Source: Dioscorea cayenensis subsp. rotundata (taxonomy: Eukaryota > Streptophyta > Magnoliopsida > Dioscoreales > Dioscoreaceae). Taken from it: 64,000 nucleotides of DNA. Of the stretch, positions 9,916 to 21,890 are shown in pieces (within the stretch, counting starts at the first letter, position 1; each line of letters begins with the position of its first letter). A program made the translations under genes and the position numbers. The DNA is taken from assembly GCF_009730915.1 (NCBI RefSeq), contig NC_052489.1:27211916-27275915 (forward strand), written 5' to 3'. Under the pieces are notes generated by a model. The model saw only the letters and a program-made list of their open reading frames with translations. It searched no databases and was not told the DNA's origin.

Positions 9916-12900
9916 TTGAGCTCTGTTCCTGCTTGTTTAGTTTCTCTGATGTTCAGGATTTTTCTTGAGTTTATAGTCCTTTGCCGTTCTTACTTTGATC
10001 TTATTTTGTTTATTTTAATGTTTTTAGACCAAGCTAAAATTATCTGTTGGAATTGTAGGGGAATTTCGGGCCGTGACACCATGTCCAGGATCCTGCATCT
10101 TATGAGAAAGTTTAAACCGATTCTGATCTGTTTAGTTGAGACTAGGGCTAATGACATCAGGCTTCAGAGATTTTGTTCTAAACTCAAGTCTCACTGGAAG
10201 TGGGCTGCCATTCTGGCTGAAGGTTTTTCTGGTGGGATTATCACCATTTGGAATCACAAAATAGGTTTTGTTACTCCTCTGGTAAGATCAAGAGGTGCCC
10301 TCCACTTGATTATTACCTTGGGGTATTCAGGGAATTGGATTGTTTCTGCGATCTATAACTCTAACTCTATACAAGGCCAATGTAAACTCTGGACTGAGTT
10401 AACAGGTATGAGTTCGTTAAATACGCCTTGGTTAATTCTGGGTGATTTTAATGCGGTTATATCTCAGGAGGAACATAGGGGTGGTTCTCATTATTATTAT
10501 TCTAGGAAAGCTGATGCTTTTATAGATTTCATTGTTACTAATAACTTGTTGACTGTTAACTTCATAGGATCCCAATTTACCTGGTGCAATAACCAGCAAG
10601 GTTTGGCTAGAAGATGGGCTCGCCTCGATCGTTGTCTTGTTAATGTGATTTAGGCTAACAAGTTTGAATCTTGCTTAGTTAAACAAATGCCTAGATATAT
10701 GTCGGACCATTCTCCTTTGCTTTTAAATTTGTTTCCCCGTAATTATGGTAAAAAGAAAATCTTCCATTTTGAAAATTATTGGTTTGATCATGTGGGCTGT
10801 CATGATGCAGTTAGGGATGCTTGGAATTTTGATACGTGCTCTAATCCTATGCAAACTATTACTCATCTCCTGGCCCGCACTAGACTTCGGCTATTAACTT
10901 GGAAAGCTGAAGGGATTCAGCCTATTGATTCCAATATTGAGAAGCTGGAAAGGCAGATTAGTGAAGCAGAGTTTAAGGATGGTTCGGATGAAGGTATGGA
11001 CATGTCCCCTCAATCCCTCACCATTCTGTATAATCAGTTATCGGCTCTTCACAGACAAAATGATACTAAATGGGCTCAACGAGCCAGGCTTCAGTGGGTT
11101 CAAAATGGTGATAATAATTCTTCTTTCTTTTTTAATTCAGTCCATTTTCGTAATCATTTTAAATCTATTACTAATATCATGGATTTGAATGGAGTTACTC
11201 ATACTGATCATATGGGTATTACTAGTAGTTTTGTTAGATATTTTTCAGATCTCTGGACGGATCCGCTTGGAGTCTCTCATGAGGAATTGATTAGCTTTCT
11301 TCCTAATGAGATTCCTCAAATTTCAGTCAATGATGCAGCAAACTTGATCAAAGAGGTTAGTAAACTTGAGGTCTTTGAAGCTCTTCAATCCCTTCCTAAG
11401 GGTAAGAGTCCTGGGCCAGATGGCTTCAATGCTGAATTTTTTTGTTTCTATTGGAATGAGATTGGGGATTCGGTGGTCTCTGCAGTCAGGTATTTCTTTA
11501 ATAATAATGTTATATCTTGTTCTTGGGGTAGAACTCATATCGCTTTGTTTCCCAAATCTGCTAATCCCAGATGCCCTGCTGACTATCGTCCTATTTCTTT
11601 ATGTAATGTGCGCTATAAATTAATTTCTAAAATTCTTGCTAATCGGCTGAAAGATATCTTGCCTAAGTTGATTGGTAAAGAACAGTGTGGTTTTGTTCAT
11701 GGTCGGTCTCCCTTTGATAACATTATTACCCTTCAAGAAGTGGCCCATTCAATTGATAATGGTCTTAACCCTCCTAGGATGTTGGTTAAGCTAGATATTG
11801 CTAAAGCTTATGACACTATGAGCTGGTCTGCAATTCTTGCTACTTTGGCTAAAATGGGGTTTCCTAGTAGATGGATTGGTTGGATCAAAACTTGTATCAG
11901 CTCCATTTCTTATGCTATTCTTATCAACAAAACTCCTTCTAAGTGGTTTACTGCCAGTAGAGGTATTCGGCAGGGAGATCCTTTATCTCCTTATCTTTTC
12001 ATTCTTGTTGCCCAAAATCTCACAACTATGCTTAATTATGCCTTACATGCCAACTTGATTCCTGGTTTCAGCTCTAGACTTAACAACAACTTCAATCATT
12101 TGATGTATGCTGACGACCTGATTCTTATTACTATGGCTTCTAGGAAATCTGCTAGAAATATCAATAGGTGTCTTAATTTCTATGGCAACATTACTGGGCA
12201 AAGGGTCAATCATCTCAAATCTGAAATTATTTTTCCTTCTAGATTTAATACTCATCTGGCCAATAGAATTTCAAAAATTTTAGATTTCAAGATTGGTTCT
12301 TTTCCTATCAAATATTTGGGCATATTGATTTCTCCAAAAAGGTTGGCACTCTCTTGTTTCAATGCTATGATTGATAAGATTGAGAAGTCAATTTCTTTCT
12401 GGAAGAGATCTAGAATATCAAAAGCAGGGAAGATCATCCTTATAAATTCTTCTGTAATGACAACTCCTTTGTATTACCTTTCGGTGTATCCTGTTCCTAA
12501 ATTAGTTCTTGATCACATTTCCAAAGCTGCTAGAGCTCTGTTTTGGGCCAAAGATAGCAATCGAAATGGCATCAGCTTAGTCAGTTGGAATGAGATTACT
12601 CTTAACCGTGCTGATGGGGGTCTATCAATTCGAAATTTGGGCCTTTCTAAAATATCCCTGATGGCTAAAAATGTTCTTCAAGTGCTTAATAAACATTCTG
12701 TTTGGTGGGTTGATCTGATGGTGCATAAATATGGTCCCTTTGATATTTGGATTGGTTCTATCCCAGCTAAGTGCTCTTGGTTCTACAGAGGTTTGTATCG
12801 TAATGCTCTATTAATTAGACCTTTCCTTTGGATGAATCACATTAATCCTGCTTTGACTTCTTTTTTGAATGATCCTTGGTATTTTGAAATCCCTATTAAT

Positions 12901-13515
12901 CTCAAGCCGACTTTCTTAAACATGGACATTGATTATGGGGATTTCCAGCTTAATGATCTTTTAGTGGACAATCACTGGAATCTTGATAGCTTACATATTG
13001 TGTTTGGCAATAATATTAATGATAACATTCTCTGCCAAAGTTCTGTAAATTATGAGATTAGCAATCACTGGGTTTGGTTTCCCAATTCCAAAGGACCTAA
13101 ATTTGCTAATAAGATTTACTCTTTTTTCAATCTTAGTAAGGGTTCTGCAGATTCTTGGGATGGTTGGGGAAAGATTTGGAGGCTCAAGGTGGCTCCTCGT
13201 GTCAAATATTTCATTTGGCTACTGTTGCATAATGCAGTCCAAACAATGGAATATTTGTACCATCTGAATCTGGGTCCCCAAACCATGTGCTCTTTTTGCA
13301 ACCTGCTTCCGGAGTCGGCTGAACACCTCTTTCTTAATTGCCACAAGTCTCAACAGATTTGGAATCTAACATGTTCGATCATTGCAAGCATATTAATCAT
13401 CACGTGGAATCTCACCTGGGGTATTGGTTGGATCTGGAGTTATCCGGGCAATGATTCATATATCCAATCGGTGATTGCGTACTACAATTTGGTTCATTTG
13501 GAAGGCCCGGTGTAA
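9916..13515 (+). pseudogene. LINE ORF2: endonuclease-reverse transcriptase, one nonsense codon
   Basis: The frame is open from 9916 to 13515 apart from a TAG at 10651-10653. The apurinic-type endonuclease comes first (IICWNCRGI near 10035, LGDFNA near 10440, SDHSPL near 10699, with the TAG between the last two). The reverse transcriptase follows: SPGPDGF, DYRPISLCNVRYKLISK, LDIAKAYD, GIRQGDPLSPYLF, and the catalytic box YADD at 12106-12117. A zinc-binding region (CSFCNLLPESAEHLFLNC) closes the frame. Downstream, 13600-14115 retains RNase H-like pieces (LGFVVYDSN) in several frames with stops. In plant L1 elements ORF2 nicks the target and reverse-transcribes the RNA there. The start codon is uncertain. 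Confidence 0.9.
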
Positions 13516-14335
13516 TCGTATTTTCAAAATGGAAGAACTGGATTGTCAACTGGTTTCGATTAGAGCCACGGGTCACGTCAGGTAGTATTCTTATGCCTCT
13601 TCTTTGCATTTGAGAAATAACTTCATCATGCATAATTTTGATCATGCTAATAGTCCAATCATGATGATAGCTTATGCTCATAATTCTGATTTAATCAATA
13701 CGAGTCTTGGTTTTGTGGTTTATGATTCTAATTCTAATATGGTTTGTTCCGTCACTTTGGGGGGTCCGAGTGAATCATCGATTTAGAGGCGCTAGCCTCG
13801 TGCTTTTGTCTTTGCCTTGCAGAGCATTCATAATTGGGATCTGAATTGCTTTGTCAAGACCATCCTGTCATCAAGTGCATTGCTCATCACAGAAATCCAA
13901 CAGGATACATTGATCGTGGATCGGAGGATTGCTCGCAGATTCGTAACATTAAATTGCTTCTTGATGAGACGGGATCTCCTTCTCTTCACTCCATCCCCTT
14001 GTCTTTCGGAACAGTGTTGCATTTGCTCTTGCATTACATGGACTTCAAAGATCATGAAGTTTCTCTTTTTCACCGGGGTCAAGATCTTCCTAGATGGCTG
14101 ATGAAGATTGTTTGATCCTTTGGTGTTTGTTTAATTCTGTTAGAGGTTGTTCTTTAGTTCTTTTTCTCTTTAGTTTCTTGTTCTTCTGTATTTGTTTTTT
14201 TTTTTGTTGTATTTTTGTCTGTTGCTTTCTCTTTCTTTGGTTTGTAACTAAACTATTTGTAAACTGTTTTTTTTTCTATTAATAAAATAGCTCTCCTGAG
14301 CTTTCCCAAAAAAAAAAAATTCTGGCACATGTAAA

Positions 14336-15383
14336 TGTATAGCATTGTAAGAAGCTGAAGGTCCATCTGAGTTACCCCCTTGAACTTGTGCAGCCATTCT
14401 TTTCTCTCGTTATTTCTAAAAATTGCTTGGAAAAACCATGCAATTTATAACACCTTTCCTTATTGTGCCCAAAGACTTTTGCGAAAGAAGCTACGTAACA
14501 TGCTTAGCCTCTTTCCATCGATTTGTTCTTCCTGAATTTGTTACTTGAACTAAAAACCCAACATTCATAGAAGCACTTTGTCATGCATGAATTGCAAAGA
14601 AGCATTAACCTCCCTTTTCTTCTCTTCTCAGATCAATAAGGGAGTACACCTCCCTAATTGAAGGTAGAGGTTTCATCATTAATATTTTTCTTATGACACT
14701 ACTATAGCAATCATTCAATCCCATCAACAGCTGCATTAGCTTCTTATTTTCTTCATATTTCGCATCTCATGAGTCTGCATTACGGGTACATTGGGGAAGA
14801 TTGCTTAAATCTCTCAACTCATCCCACAACTTCTGATTCTCGGTATAATAACCAAAGTGATGTTGTTTTGTGCCCCGTGTGATTTGATTTAACTCCCTTC
14901 CTCGAACCTCGAAAAGAGTTGGTGACCATAAGATTGGCCAAAAACGCCCTCAAGTTCCCCGCCGATTTCCTGCAGTGGTTGAATACATCACACTTTCTCG
15001 AGATCTCTTTTACCAAAGAATTAAGGATCCAGGAAATCACCATGCTATTGCAACATTCCCAACTTTGAAGATCGCAGAGGTGGAAATTGGCCTTTACAAG
15101 ATCCAATCACAAACCCTAGCTTGTTCTTGGCCGAGAGAGCAATCTCCATTGCTCGCTTCCAAGAACTATAACTAGAACCATCAAATGGTTTGGGAACCAA
15201 GATCCACAAAGGATTATCAGAGGGATGAAGGTAGAGCACATCTGTGGGATCAATAGAGATCCTTTCTCTACCATAATTGCTTTCCCCCATCTCTCTAGGG
15301 TTCAAGAACAACTCAAAGAACAAATCTCAACTATAAAAGAAGAAAAATGGATCAGAAAACAGACCGGAAAAGCTCTGATACCA
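14336..15383 (-). pseudogene. Copia gag remnant
   Basis: This minus-strand gag lies right of the LINE insertion. About 15045-15323 encodes the N-terminal gag domain, with [12 protein letters not shown], then [20 protein letters not shown] and [10 protein letters not shown] frame change near 15060 leads into a second open piece (14819-15106) with [13 protein letters not shown]. The rest to 14336 is broken. It lies directly downstream of the primer-binding site at 15372-15383, as expected for gag. Confidence 0.8.
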
Positions 15384-15524
15384 TGTTGAAATCCCCCTCT
15401 CAAGCTTGAATCCTCTCCCAAGATCGATTGTCCCAAAGAATCAAGCTTCAATCCATGGAGGTTTTCAGACAAAGAAATGGAGTAGAAAAGAAATTCAATT
15501 TCATTGATCAAAGTGAATGCAAAA

Positions 15525-15568
<44 letters not shown>

Positions 15569-15873
15569 GTAAACATTACAATGTCTTATATATATATATA
15601 GCATCATGTGAGAAAAGAACTGATGAGCTTGGCTAACAGAAAGCCTAACTAACTGTTGACGTGTCTCAACTGTCTTGACGATGTGGCTCAACTAACTGCT
15701 GACTTGGACACCCATTTAACTCCCTTTCACTTGCCTGTCTTTTATTAATCCTCTTTAATAAAACATCAACCTCTGAATTAATCCCTGTATCAATGTGGAG
15801 GATGAAACAAGCTTTGATAAATTCCATACACTCTTATGAATCCCCAACAAAACACTCACATAATTCTCCAACA
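15384..15873 (-). repeat. 5' LTR of the second copia element
   Basis: On the minus strand it begins TGTTGGAGAATTATG at 15873 and ends TTTCAACA at 15384, immediately followed by the primer-binding site. It is 490 bp long. A TA dinucleotide run (about 15526-15564) lies inside it, so its length may vary between individuals. Confidence 0.8.
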
Positions 15874-16810
15874 TCTCCTTTTTTTTTTTATCTTTATTAA
15901 TTTAGTTATTCATTTATTTATTTATTTGATACTCCAACAAGGCACCACTCAGTGAAGATGACCGAAATAGCATGAGCCTGAATAATAAACTCAAATCAGT
16001 CAACATGGTGCATGGTTGTTGAGATGGTGATTAAACATTGTAGGAAATGGGCCATCATATCCATGACTGAATGAGTGGCATGGAAACAAAATGCAAATCA
16101 AGTCTTCATCCATTTCCTTTAAATTGCTGGCCATTCATTTCAGTAGAGCCACACTTGCAAGCTGCAACATGAAATATATGTATCTTCTCATCTTTTTCTT
16201 CTCCTTTTATTTTATGTTCTCTTACTCTCTCATAGAAAATTCACATGCTGACTGTGGTTATGAGCTTGGATCTGTGGCCAGTGATCTCTTCGACAAGTCT
16301 TTAATCAACGAACCATAGCTTATTAATCCGTCCTTCATTCATCTATGGTTTTGATGCGAAGAATCTTGATTTTTTTCTTTTTGCAAGATAAATTGTATTA
16401 TTTGTTGTAATTTGGATTGATTTTTTTTTTTAAATATGTTTATTTTATAAAAATAAATAATTGTTTTAAATTGAATCTAGATGTGCTTAGATTAGTACAC
16501 TAATGCTTTGTTTTCGCAATAATTTGATGATGAATATTGATTGTTTTCATAGTCAGCATTAAAATTAAAAAAAAATAGATAAATCACATATATTATATAA
16601 AATGACTGCATTAGATTAATTGATCATAGAATCCACTGTGTTTCTTTAAATGTGTAAATAAATATATTTAATATAAAAATACTAAACTTGTCCTTGTATC
16701 TGTCTTTTGTTCTGATTAAACTTTCAATAAAAAATGAAAAAAAATAATTTCAAATAAATGAATAAGTAAATGAAAAAAATCTCAATATAAAAAAATAAAA
16801 TAATATTATT

Positions 16811-17252
16811 TAGGCCAAATAAATAATCCGAATTAGTAGTTCAAATGACGTGGATGCCAAGTTGGCATCGATGTCAGCATCCACGTCATTTTTTCTCTCT
16901 TTTTTTTTAAAAAAAAATATTTAACTTTTTTATAATCTAATTCCTTATTATTTTATAATTTTTAAAATTTACATATTTATACTAAACTCTAAACTCTAAT
17001 ACCTACAAATCTTAAACCAAAGTATTATCTTATATCTAAAATTAAAAAAATCTAAACCTTAAACCAAATGCCCTAAATCCTAAACAGTTTGCGTTTTACA
17101 ATTTAGGGTTTTGAGAAAGGATTTCGGGTTACAATTTACACTAACGTCTAGATGATAAAAATAAATTAAATTTTTTGATAAAAAAAATAGAGAGAGAAAT
17201 AATGATGTTGATGATGACATGGATGCCAATTCGGACTATCTATTCGGCCTAA
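16811..17252. mobile_element. MITE with ~26-bp inverted repeats in P1 intron 1
   Basis: The ends TAGGCCAAATAAATAATCCG (left) and the reverse complement of the right end, TAGGCCGAATAGATAGTCCG, match at 17 of 20 positions, and similarity continues inward. The flanks TAATATTAT and TATCATTAT look like a decayed 9-bp target-site duplication, which would suggest a Mutator-like origin. It has no coding capacity. Confidence 0.55.
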
Positions 17253-17768
17253 ATATCATTATTGAAAAAAAAAAATAATTATCAATATATATTTGCTAAA
17301 CAATATAATATTTTTATTTCAAATAAATAAATTTGAGAAAATAAAAGAAAAATCTCATGAAGCTCTTGCACTGTGACTGAAGCTTTGAAACAAATGATTG
17401 CCTGCGAGTTTGCATCACCGACTCCGATCACCAGAAGAATCCCTACTACTTTTCTCTGGTGACTCTAATCTCATTTTTACTTTTTGCCGCAGCTCCTCTT
17501 CACCTTCTTCATCTCCCGCTACTCCACGCTAATGTGCTCTTCGACATTGCCGTCCCCTCCGTCACCCTGGGCATCGTCTTCAAGGAATAGTGCCTGAAGA
17601 TCTCCTTTTCCCTTACTGTGAGAGCGCCTCCATCTACGGCCTCGATAAGCACACCAAGAAGACCTTTCTGCAAATCCTCAATGATACCTTCACAATTTGG
17701 AACGCCGACATTGGATCGACAAACCTTAATGTCAATCTCTACGGCAGTCATCCCTTCTACATAGATCT

Positions 17769-19370
17769 ATTGAAGAAGATAAAGATTTGATTTCATTATT
17801 GAAACTTTGAATTTATCAAAAAGACAAGAAGAAAAGCCTCGAGTCTTCAAGAGCAAAGGAAGAAGAAACAAAAGAGAAGAAGAAAGAAACATAGTTATCT
17901 CTGTAATACCATGTCAACAAAGTTTGTTATTGTTAGTTCCGGCGATATGGTTTGTGGTTTAGAGAGCACTGAAACACTCATGCAAGCTCACACAAACCAA
18001 ACAAGAAGAAGACACACAAGATTGGTAACCCAATTTGGCGTCCACTCACCTACGTCTGGGGGGTCAAGCCCGAAGATAAATAATGCACTAAAAAAGGTGA
18101 AAATAGATGAGTACAAACACTTGTCACTCACTCTCCCAACAATAAAGATCACTACCCTCTCTAGATTGTCTAGTACTCACACATTCTCCTCCACAAGTGA
18201 CACACCCAATCTCAGAGCAAGGTAGATTATATATACGCCTCAACGTCCCAAATATAGCACATAACTCTTTTAGAATCTCCGTGGCTACTAATTTAAAAAC
18301 CTTCCAAAATTAGCTGTTGCAACTCCTGTTGTAACATGAATTGCAACATGGCCCTAACTGCTGATTTGACTGAATTCTGGTTACGTTGCAAACAACCTCA
18401 AGACCCATCAACCTCCTGGTCATGCTTAGTCTGAATTGGTGCAACCAAATCTCCCGATCCCGACTGTCGGCAACTAGCCTACCTCCTCAGTTTCTCATCA
18501 CGCAGTCCCTTCATAAGGGGCGCACGTCCTTGTGCATATTTCATAAAACTTACCAAACTTGATCTTCAATTCATCCAAGTTTGCTCTTCAAATCTTCCCA
18601 AGAAAGATCTTCAATCAATCATCTTAATCATGCCAACAATAGACATATTTTCAAATCTTGCCCTTAATAGTCTTCAATCATCCTCATTAAGGCTTCTTCA
18701 AATCATACCATCAATAGCCTTCAATCATACCATTGATAGGTATTTTTTCAATTAAGCTCTATCCATATTTAGTCTTCAATCAAATCAACTAAATATGGTC
18801 TTGATATGATCTTGTCTTCAAGTTACAACACATTGCCAAAAATAGCTTCTCCAAAATCTTTAAGATATTTTCCTCCAAGTCAAGACTCCTTACTATGTCA
18901 CCATGCTTTGTCATGCCATTAATTATGCCACGTCACATAGGTTGCCACGTCATCTTGACTAGATGTCAAATCATGCCAATTATAGTGTGGTTGCACTAAC
19001 AGTTATAACACTTCAGCATTATGGTTAGCTTTGTTAGCACCGGTACAACGACAGTTATCCAAATAGTTAGTTAGTTAGCCACTTCAGCTCAAAGTTATTA
19101 GCTTGAAAGAGGCTGCCATTATATGCACAGTTACAAGAGATCCCTTTGTATTTCCATATGATCTTTGTTTATATTTGAATAAAAGATTAGAGCTCTTCTT
19201 CTTCGTCTTCATCTTCTTTTTCTCTTTCTCCTTGTTGTTTTCCATTCATTTTCTTTGCTTCTTCAACTGTATAGCAAGCATGAAGTTGATTCCAGTAGAT
19301 GCATTTCAAAATGTAGCTTCTTTTGAAGATTAGGAGGTAATCAAATTGATATCTTTTGAAGTTTTTCAAC
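17769..19370. mobile_element. Composite LTR-retroelement insertion in P1 exon 2
   Basis: It interrupts exon 2 between the codons for FYM and DLR, with TAGATCT on both sides (17762-17768 and 19371-19377). On the minus strand a likely LTR spans 19001 to 17912 (begins TGTTAGTGCAACC, ends TTGTTGACA), followed by a primer-binding-like TGGTATTACAG (17901-17911) and about 130 bp of internal sequence. The remaining 19002-19370 carries an AATAAA at about 19174 and looks like another LTR piece in the plus direction. The exact architecture is unclear. That it is a foreign insertion is clear from the uninterrupted paralogues. Confidence 0.6.
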
Positions 19371-20839
19371 TAGATCTCAAAACATCGCCACTGGAGTCAC
19401 CAATGGTGTCCTTGTCCTCAATAGAAACGACATGGACATCAACCACGTAGGACCTCACATCTCCTACAAGATCACTTCTAGTTCTTTGCCGACTACGCCA
19501 AAGCTGGGATCCCTCTGGAAGTTCTTTAGACAGACATTGACTACATGGACACATCCAAAGACTTCACTCTCGATCAAGTGAACTTCCCGCTAGAGAATAT
19601 GATCAAATTCATAAATCAACTACATGATAATGGGTAAAGGTATGTGACAATCATTAATCCGGGTATCAATACCAATAAGAGCTATTCAACCTACTTGCAA
19701 GGATTGAAAGCTGATGTTTTTTTGAAAAGAAATGGAGTGAATTATCTTGGAAGTGTTTGGCCTGGTGATGTTTATTTCCTGTAACTTTTGGTCCCAAGAG
19801 TTTGAGATTTTTAGGAAGATGATTCTTGTAGATGAATTATGGATTGATATGAATGAGATTTCTAATTTCATAGATCTTTTACCGGAGAATTAGTTGGATG
19901 ATCCTCCTTATGAGATCAAAAACTCAAGAGTTCAACTTTCATTGAGTAATACAATGGTGCCTGCTTCTTGCCTTCACTATGGGAATATGGAAATTTGACA
20001 TCAACCAAGTAAAGTGGTCGCTGAAGGTTTATTCGTAGCTAATTAAGAGTAATAAGGAGTAAGAATAGTATCATATAGCGCACAATGCAACACGTAGTTT
20101 TCTATTACATTGTCTCAGAGTCTGTTTCATAAAAAAATACCATTATGGATCACTAAAGGAAAGGCATGAATGAAATTGGAAAGAGAATCCTCCTTAAATG
20201 AGAGAGACAATCATTTCCTTGACCTAAATCATTTCCTCATCAAGGAAATGAAATTAGACATAAATGAAATAAGATAGCTTCCCTCCTTTCCTGTTATATC
20301 TCCTCTTCTCTTCTCTATTCTTCGCAGCCACAGTTCATCTCTAGCCATGAGAGTCTGTGCGATTATATTGGTGCCACTGCACCTCTCATTATTAATGTTA
20401 AAGCTGACTAGATCATCATTGCTGAGATTTGATAATGAAAAACTTTCTTCTTTTTTAGTATTTAATTTCCACTTTGCTCTGACTAGTTCTGTTTGATGAT
20501 TTCAAAGAGAAAGGGCTAGAAGAACATTTTCGCATACATGGGCCCCGAATTTCTGGTTTGTATTGTGTATATTGATCCTGGGAATTGTGAGATTTTATAT
20601 ACTAATCATATCATTTGTGTGCGTGTGTGGCCATAATATGTGCTTATTGTTGTGCTTGCAGTTGGGACTGATTTGTAGTCTGGAGCTCAATATAAGTATG
20701 AGGTAAGAAAACTAGTGGTTTTTTCCCCTCTCTCCAAATTTGCAATCTTTGTTTTTCCTGATGATTATGCAAATTCTTAATTTTTATGATTGGAAAATCA
20801 TTTCTTGATTTGTGGATTGATTATTATGCCTACATACTA

Positions 20840-21409
20840 TGAGATGTGATTAAAGTAAAAGGATGAAGGAGGCTCTCTTTTGTTTCAAATATACAACCAA
20901 TCCTTTGACATTTTCTTCATCCAACACTGAATATACTCATCTTCAACTATCTTCTCTTCAACATACTGGTATCAGAGCCAGTCTCATGACAGGCAACAAT
21001 AATCTTGTAAGCCTCTCGCAACCTTTGTGACGGTCTTCAAGGGAAAAGACTATAGGGGGTGGAGTTTAAGGATGAAAACTCTCTTCCATTCCCAGGAGCT
21101 GTGGGAACTAGTTGAAAAGGGAATGGGAGATTCCGAAGGTAAGGCACAATAGCATGAAAACAAGAAGAGAGATGCCAAAGCTCTCTGTTTTATTCAACAA
21201 GCATTGAATAAACCCATCCTTAATTACATAGATGAAGCTGCAATTGCTCATGAAGCTTGGGAGATGATAAAAATCAGTACCAAGGCTCAGCAAAGATAAT
21301 GTCAATGAGGCGACAGACGCTCAGACAGAGTTTTGAAACTCTTCAAGTGCAGGACAATGAGAGCATATAGTGCTATTGCTCACGAGTAGTCACGATTATG
21401 AACCAGATT
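20840..21409 (+). mobile_element. Copia fragment (primer-binding site and gag) inside NRAMP copy 2
   Basis: A perfect TGGTATCAGAGC is at 20967-20978 and a gag start at 20986. The decayed gag matches the better copy at 33995-34348 (words such as GWSLR, LWELVEKG, HEAWEM). It ends within a VVTIMNQI-like gag segment, after which NRAMP exon 10 resumes with ATATGTCATG. No 3' LTR is seen, so the junction is not a simple insertion end. Confidence 0.75.
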
Positions 21410-21890
21410 TGATATGTCATGTAGGATTTTTTGTTCTAATAACTCTTTCGGCACAATATTATTTACCATTCATTAGCCTATATATTTTTTTACTTTAAAA
21501 TTTCTTCCATTTTCTATTGTACGGTTTTCTTGATTTGAGGATCACTCCATGAATTAGAAATTTTTTAACACATTTTTTGACAATTATTTAAAGTCGGATT
21601 GTTGCAATTGTCGATGGTACTGCTGGTGCTGGGAAGCTGATCATCATTGCATCAGTGCGTACAATCCCTAATGATTCTCATGAATAATTGTCTGACAAAC
21701 TTCCATTTCTTTTAATGTATTTATCTAACATAATTGATGGTTAATTATAGCAGATGATTTTTTTCATTCGTACTTCTATTTGGACTAGTACCTTTCCTCA
21801 AGTTCACCAGCAACAAGACTAAGATGGGACCATACGCCAACTCATTTCTTGTAAGTTCATAATTATTAAGGACCATCTCTTCTCCATTAT

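Larger units (their letters stand above)
8023..14323 (+). mobile_element. Full-length plant L1-type LINE with target-site duplication
   Basis: A 12-bp direct repeat GGCACATGTAAA flanks the element (8011-8022 and 14324-14335). The order is a short 5' UTR, ORF1 (RNA-binding, DUF4283 plus CCHC), ORF2 (endonuclease, reverse transcriptase, zinc-binding region, RNase H-like tail), a T-rich 3' UTR and an A-run at about 14308-14319. It is inserted in the copia element, in the opposite orientation. ORF1 is frameshifted and ORF2 has one early nonsense codon plus breaks after 13515, so it is not autonomous as written. The exact duplication and the long open stretches suggest a fairly young insertion. 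Confidence 0.92.
6190..15873 (-). mobile_element. Second copia element, split by a LINE and a gap
   Basis: The element reads right to left. A TG...CA 5' LTR occupies 15384-15873 and a perfect primer-binding site TGGTATCAGAGC lies at 15372-15383. Gag lies from about 15320 down to 14336 and contains [21 protein letters not shown] and LSAKNKLGF, typical of copia gag. The coding sequence resumes left of the gap with an intact-looking protease (WIIDTGASD, about 6790-6830) and stops around LLWHNR of the GAG-pre-integrase region. Integrase, RT and a 3' LTR are absent, so the element is 3'-truncated near 6190-6310. Its middle is occupied by an L1 element (8023-14323) and by unknown bases (7009-8008). 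Confidence 0.85.
15886..20000 (+). pseudogene. Alpha-glucosidase (GH31) pseudogene P1
   Basis: Compared with gene B, promoter-like sequence is present at 15930-16168, exon 1 starts at 16169 (MKYMYLLIFFFSF) and exon 2 at 17383. Damage is heavy. The TATAAAT box is reduced to TTTAAAT. There is a stop in exon 1 (TAG at 16316-16318) and the exon 1 donor has changed from GT to AT. Exon 2 has several small deletions and stops, a 1.6 kb retroelement insertion at 17769-19370, and a deletion of over 200 bp near 19465. The catalytic-region sequence [11 protein letters not shown] survives around 19838-19870. Similarity ends near 20000, so the rest of exon 2 and exon 3 are missing. The NRAMP pseudogene follows at once, as expected of the ancestral unit. 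Confidence 0.85.

Noticed and set aside
15302..15691. Long minus-strand open frame with an IYIYIY stretch
   Set aside because: It is created by the TA dinucleotide run within the copia LTR; the rest is LTR and leader sequence.
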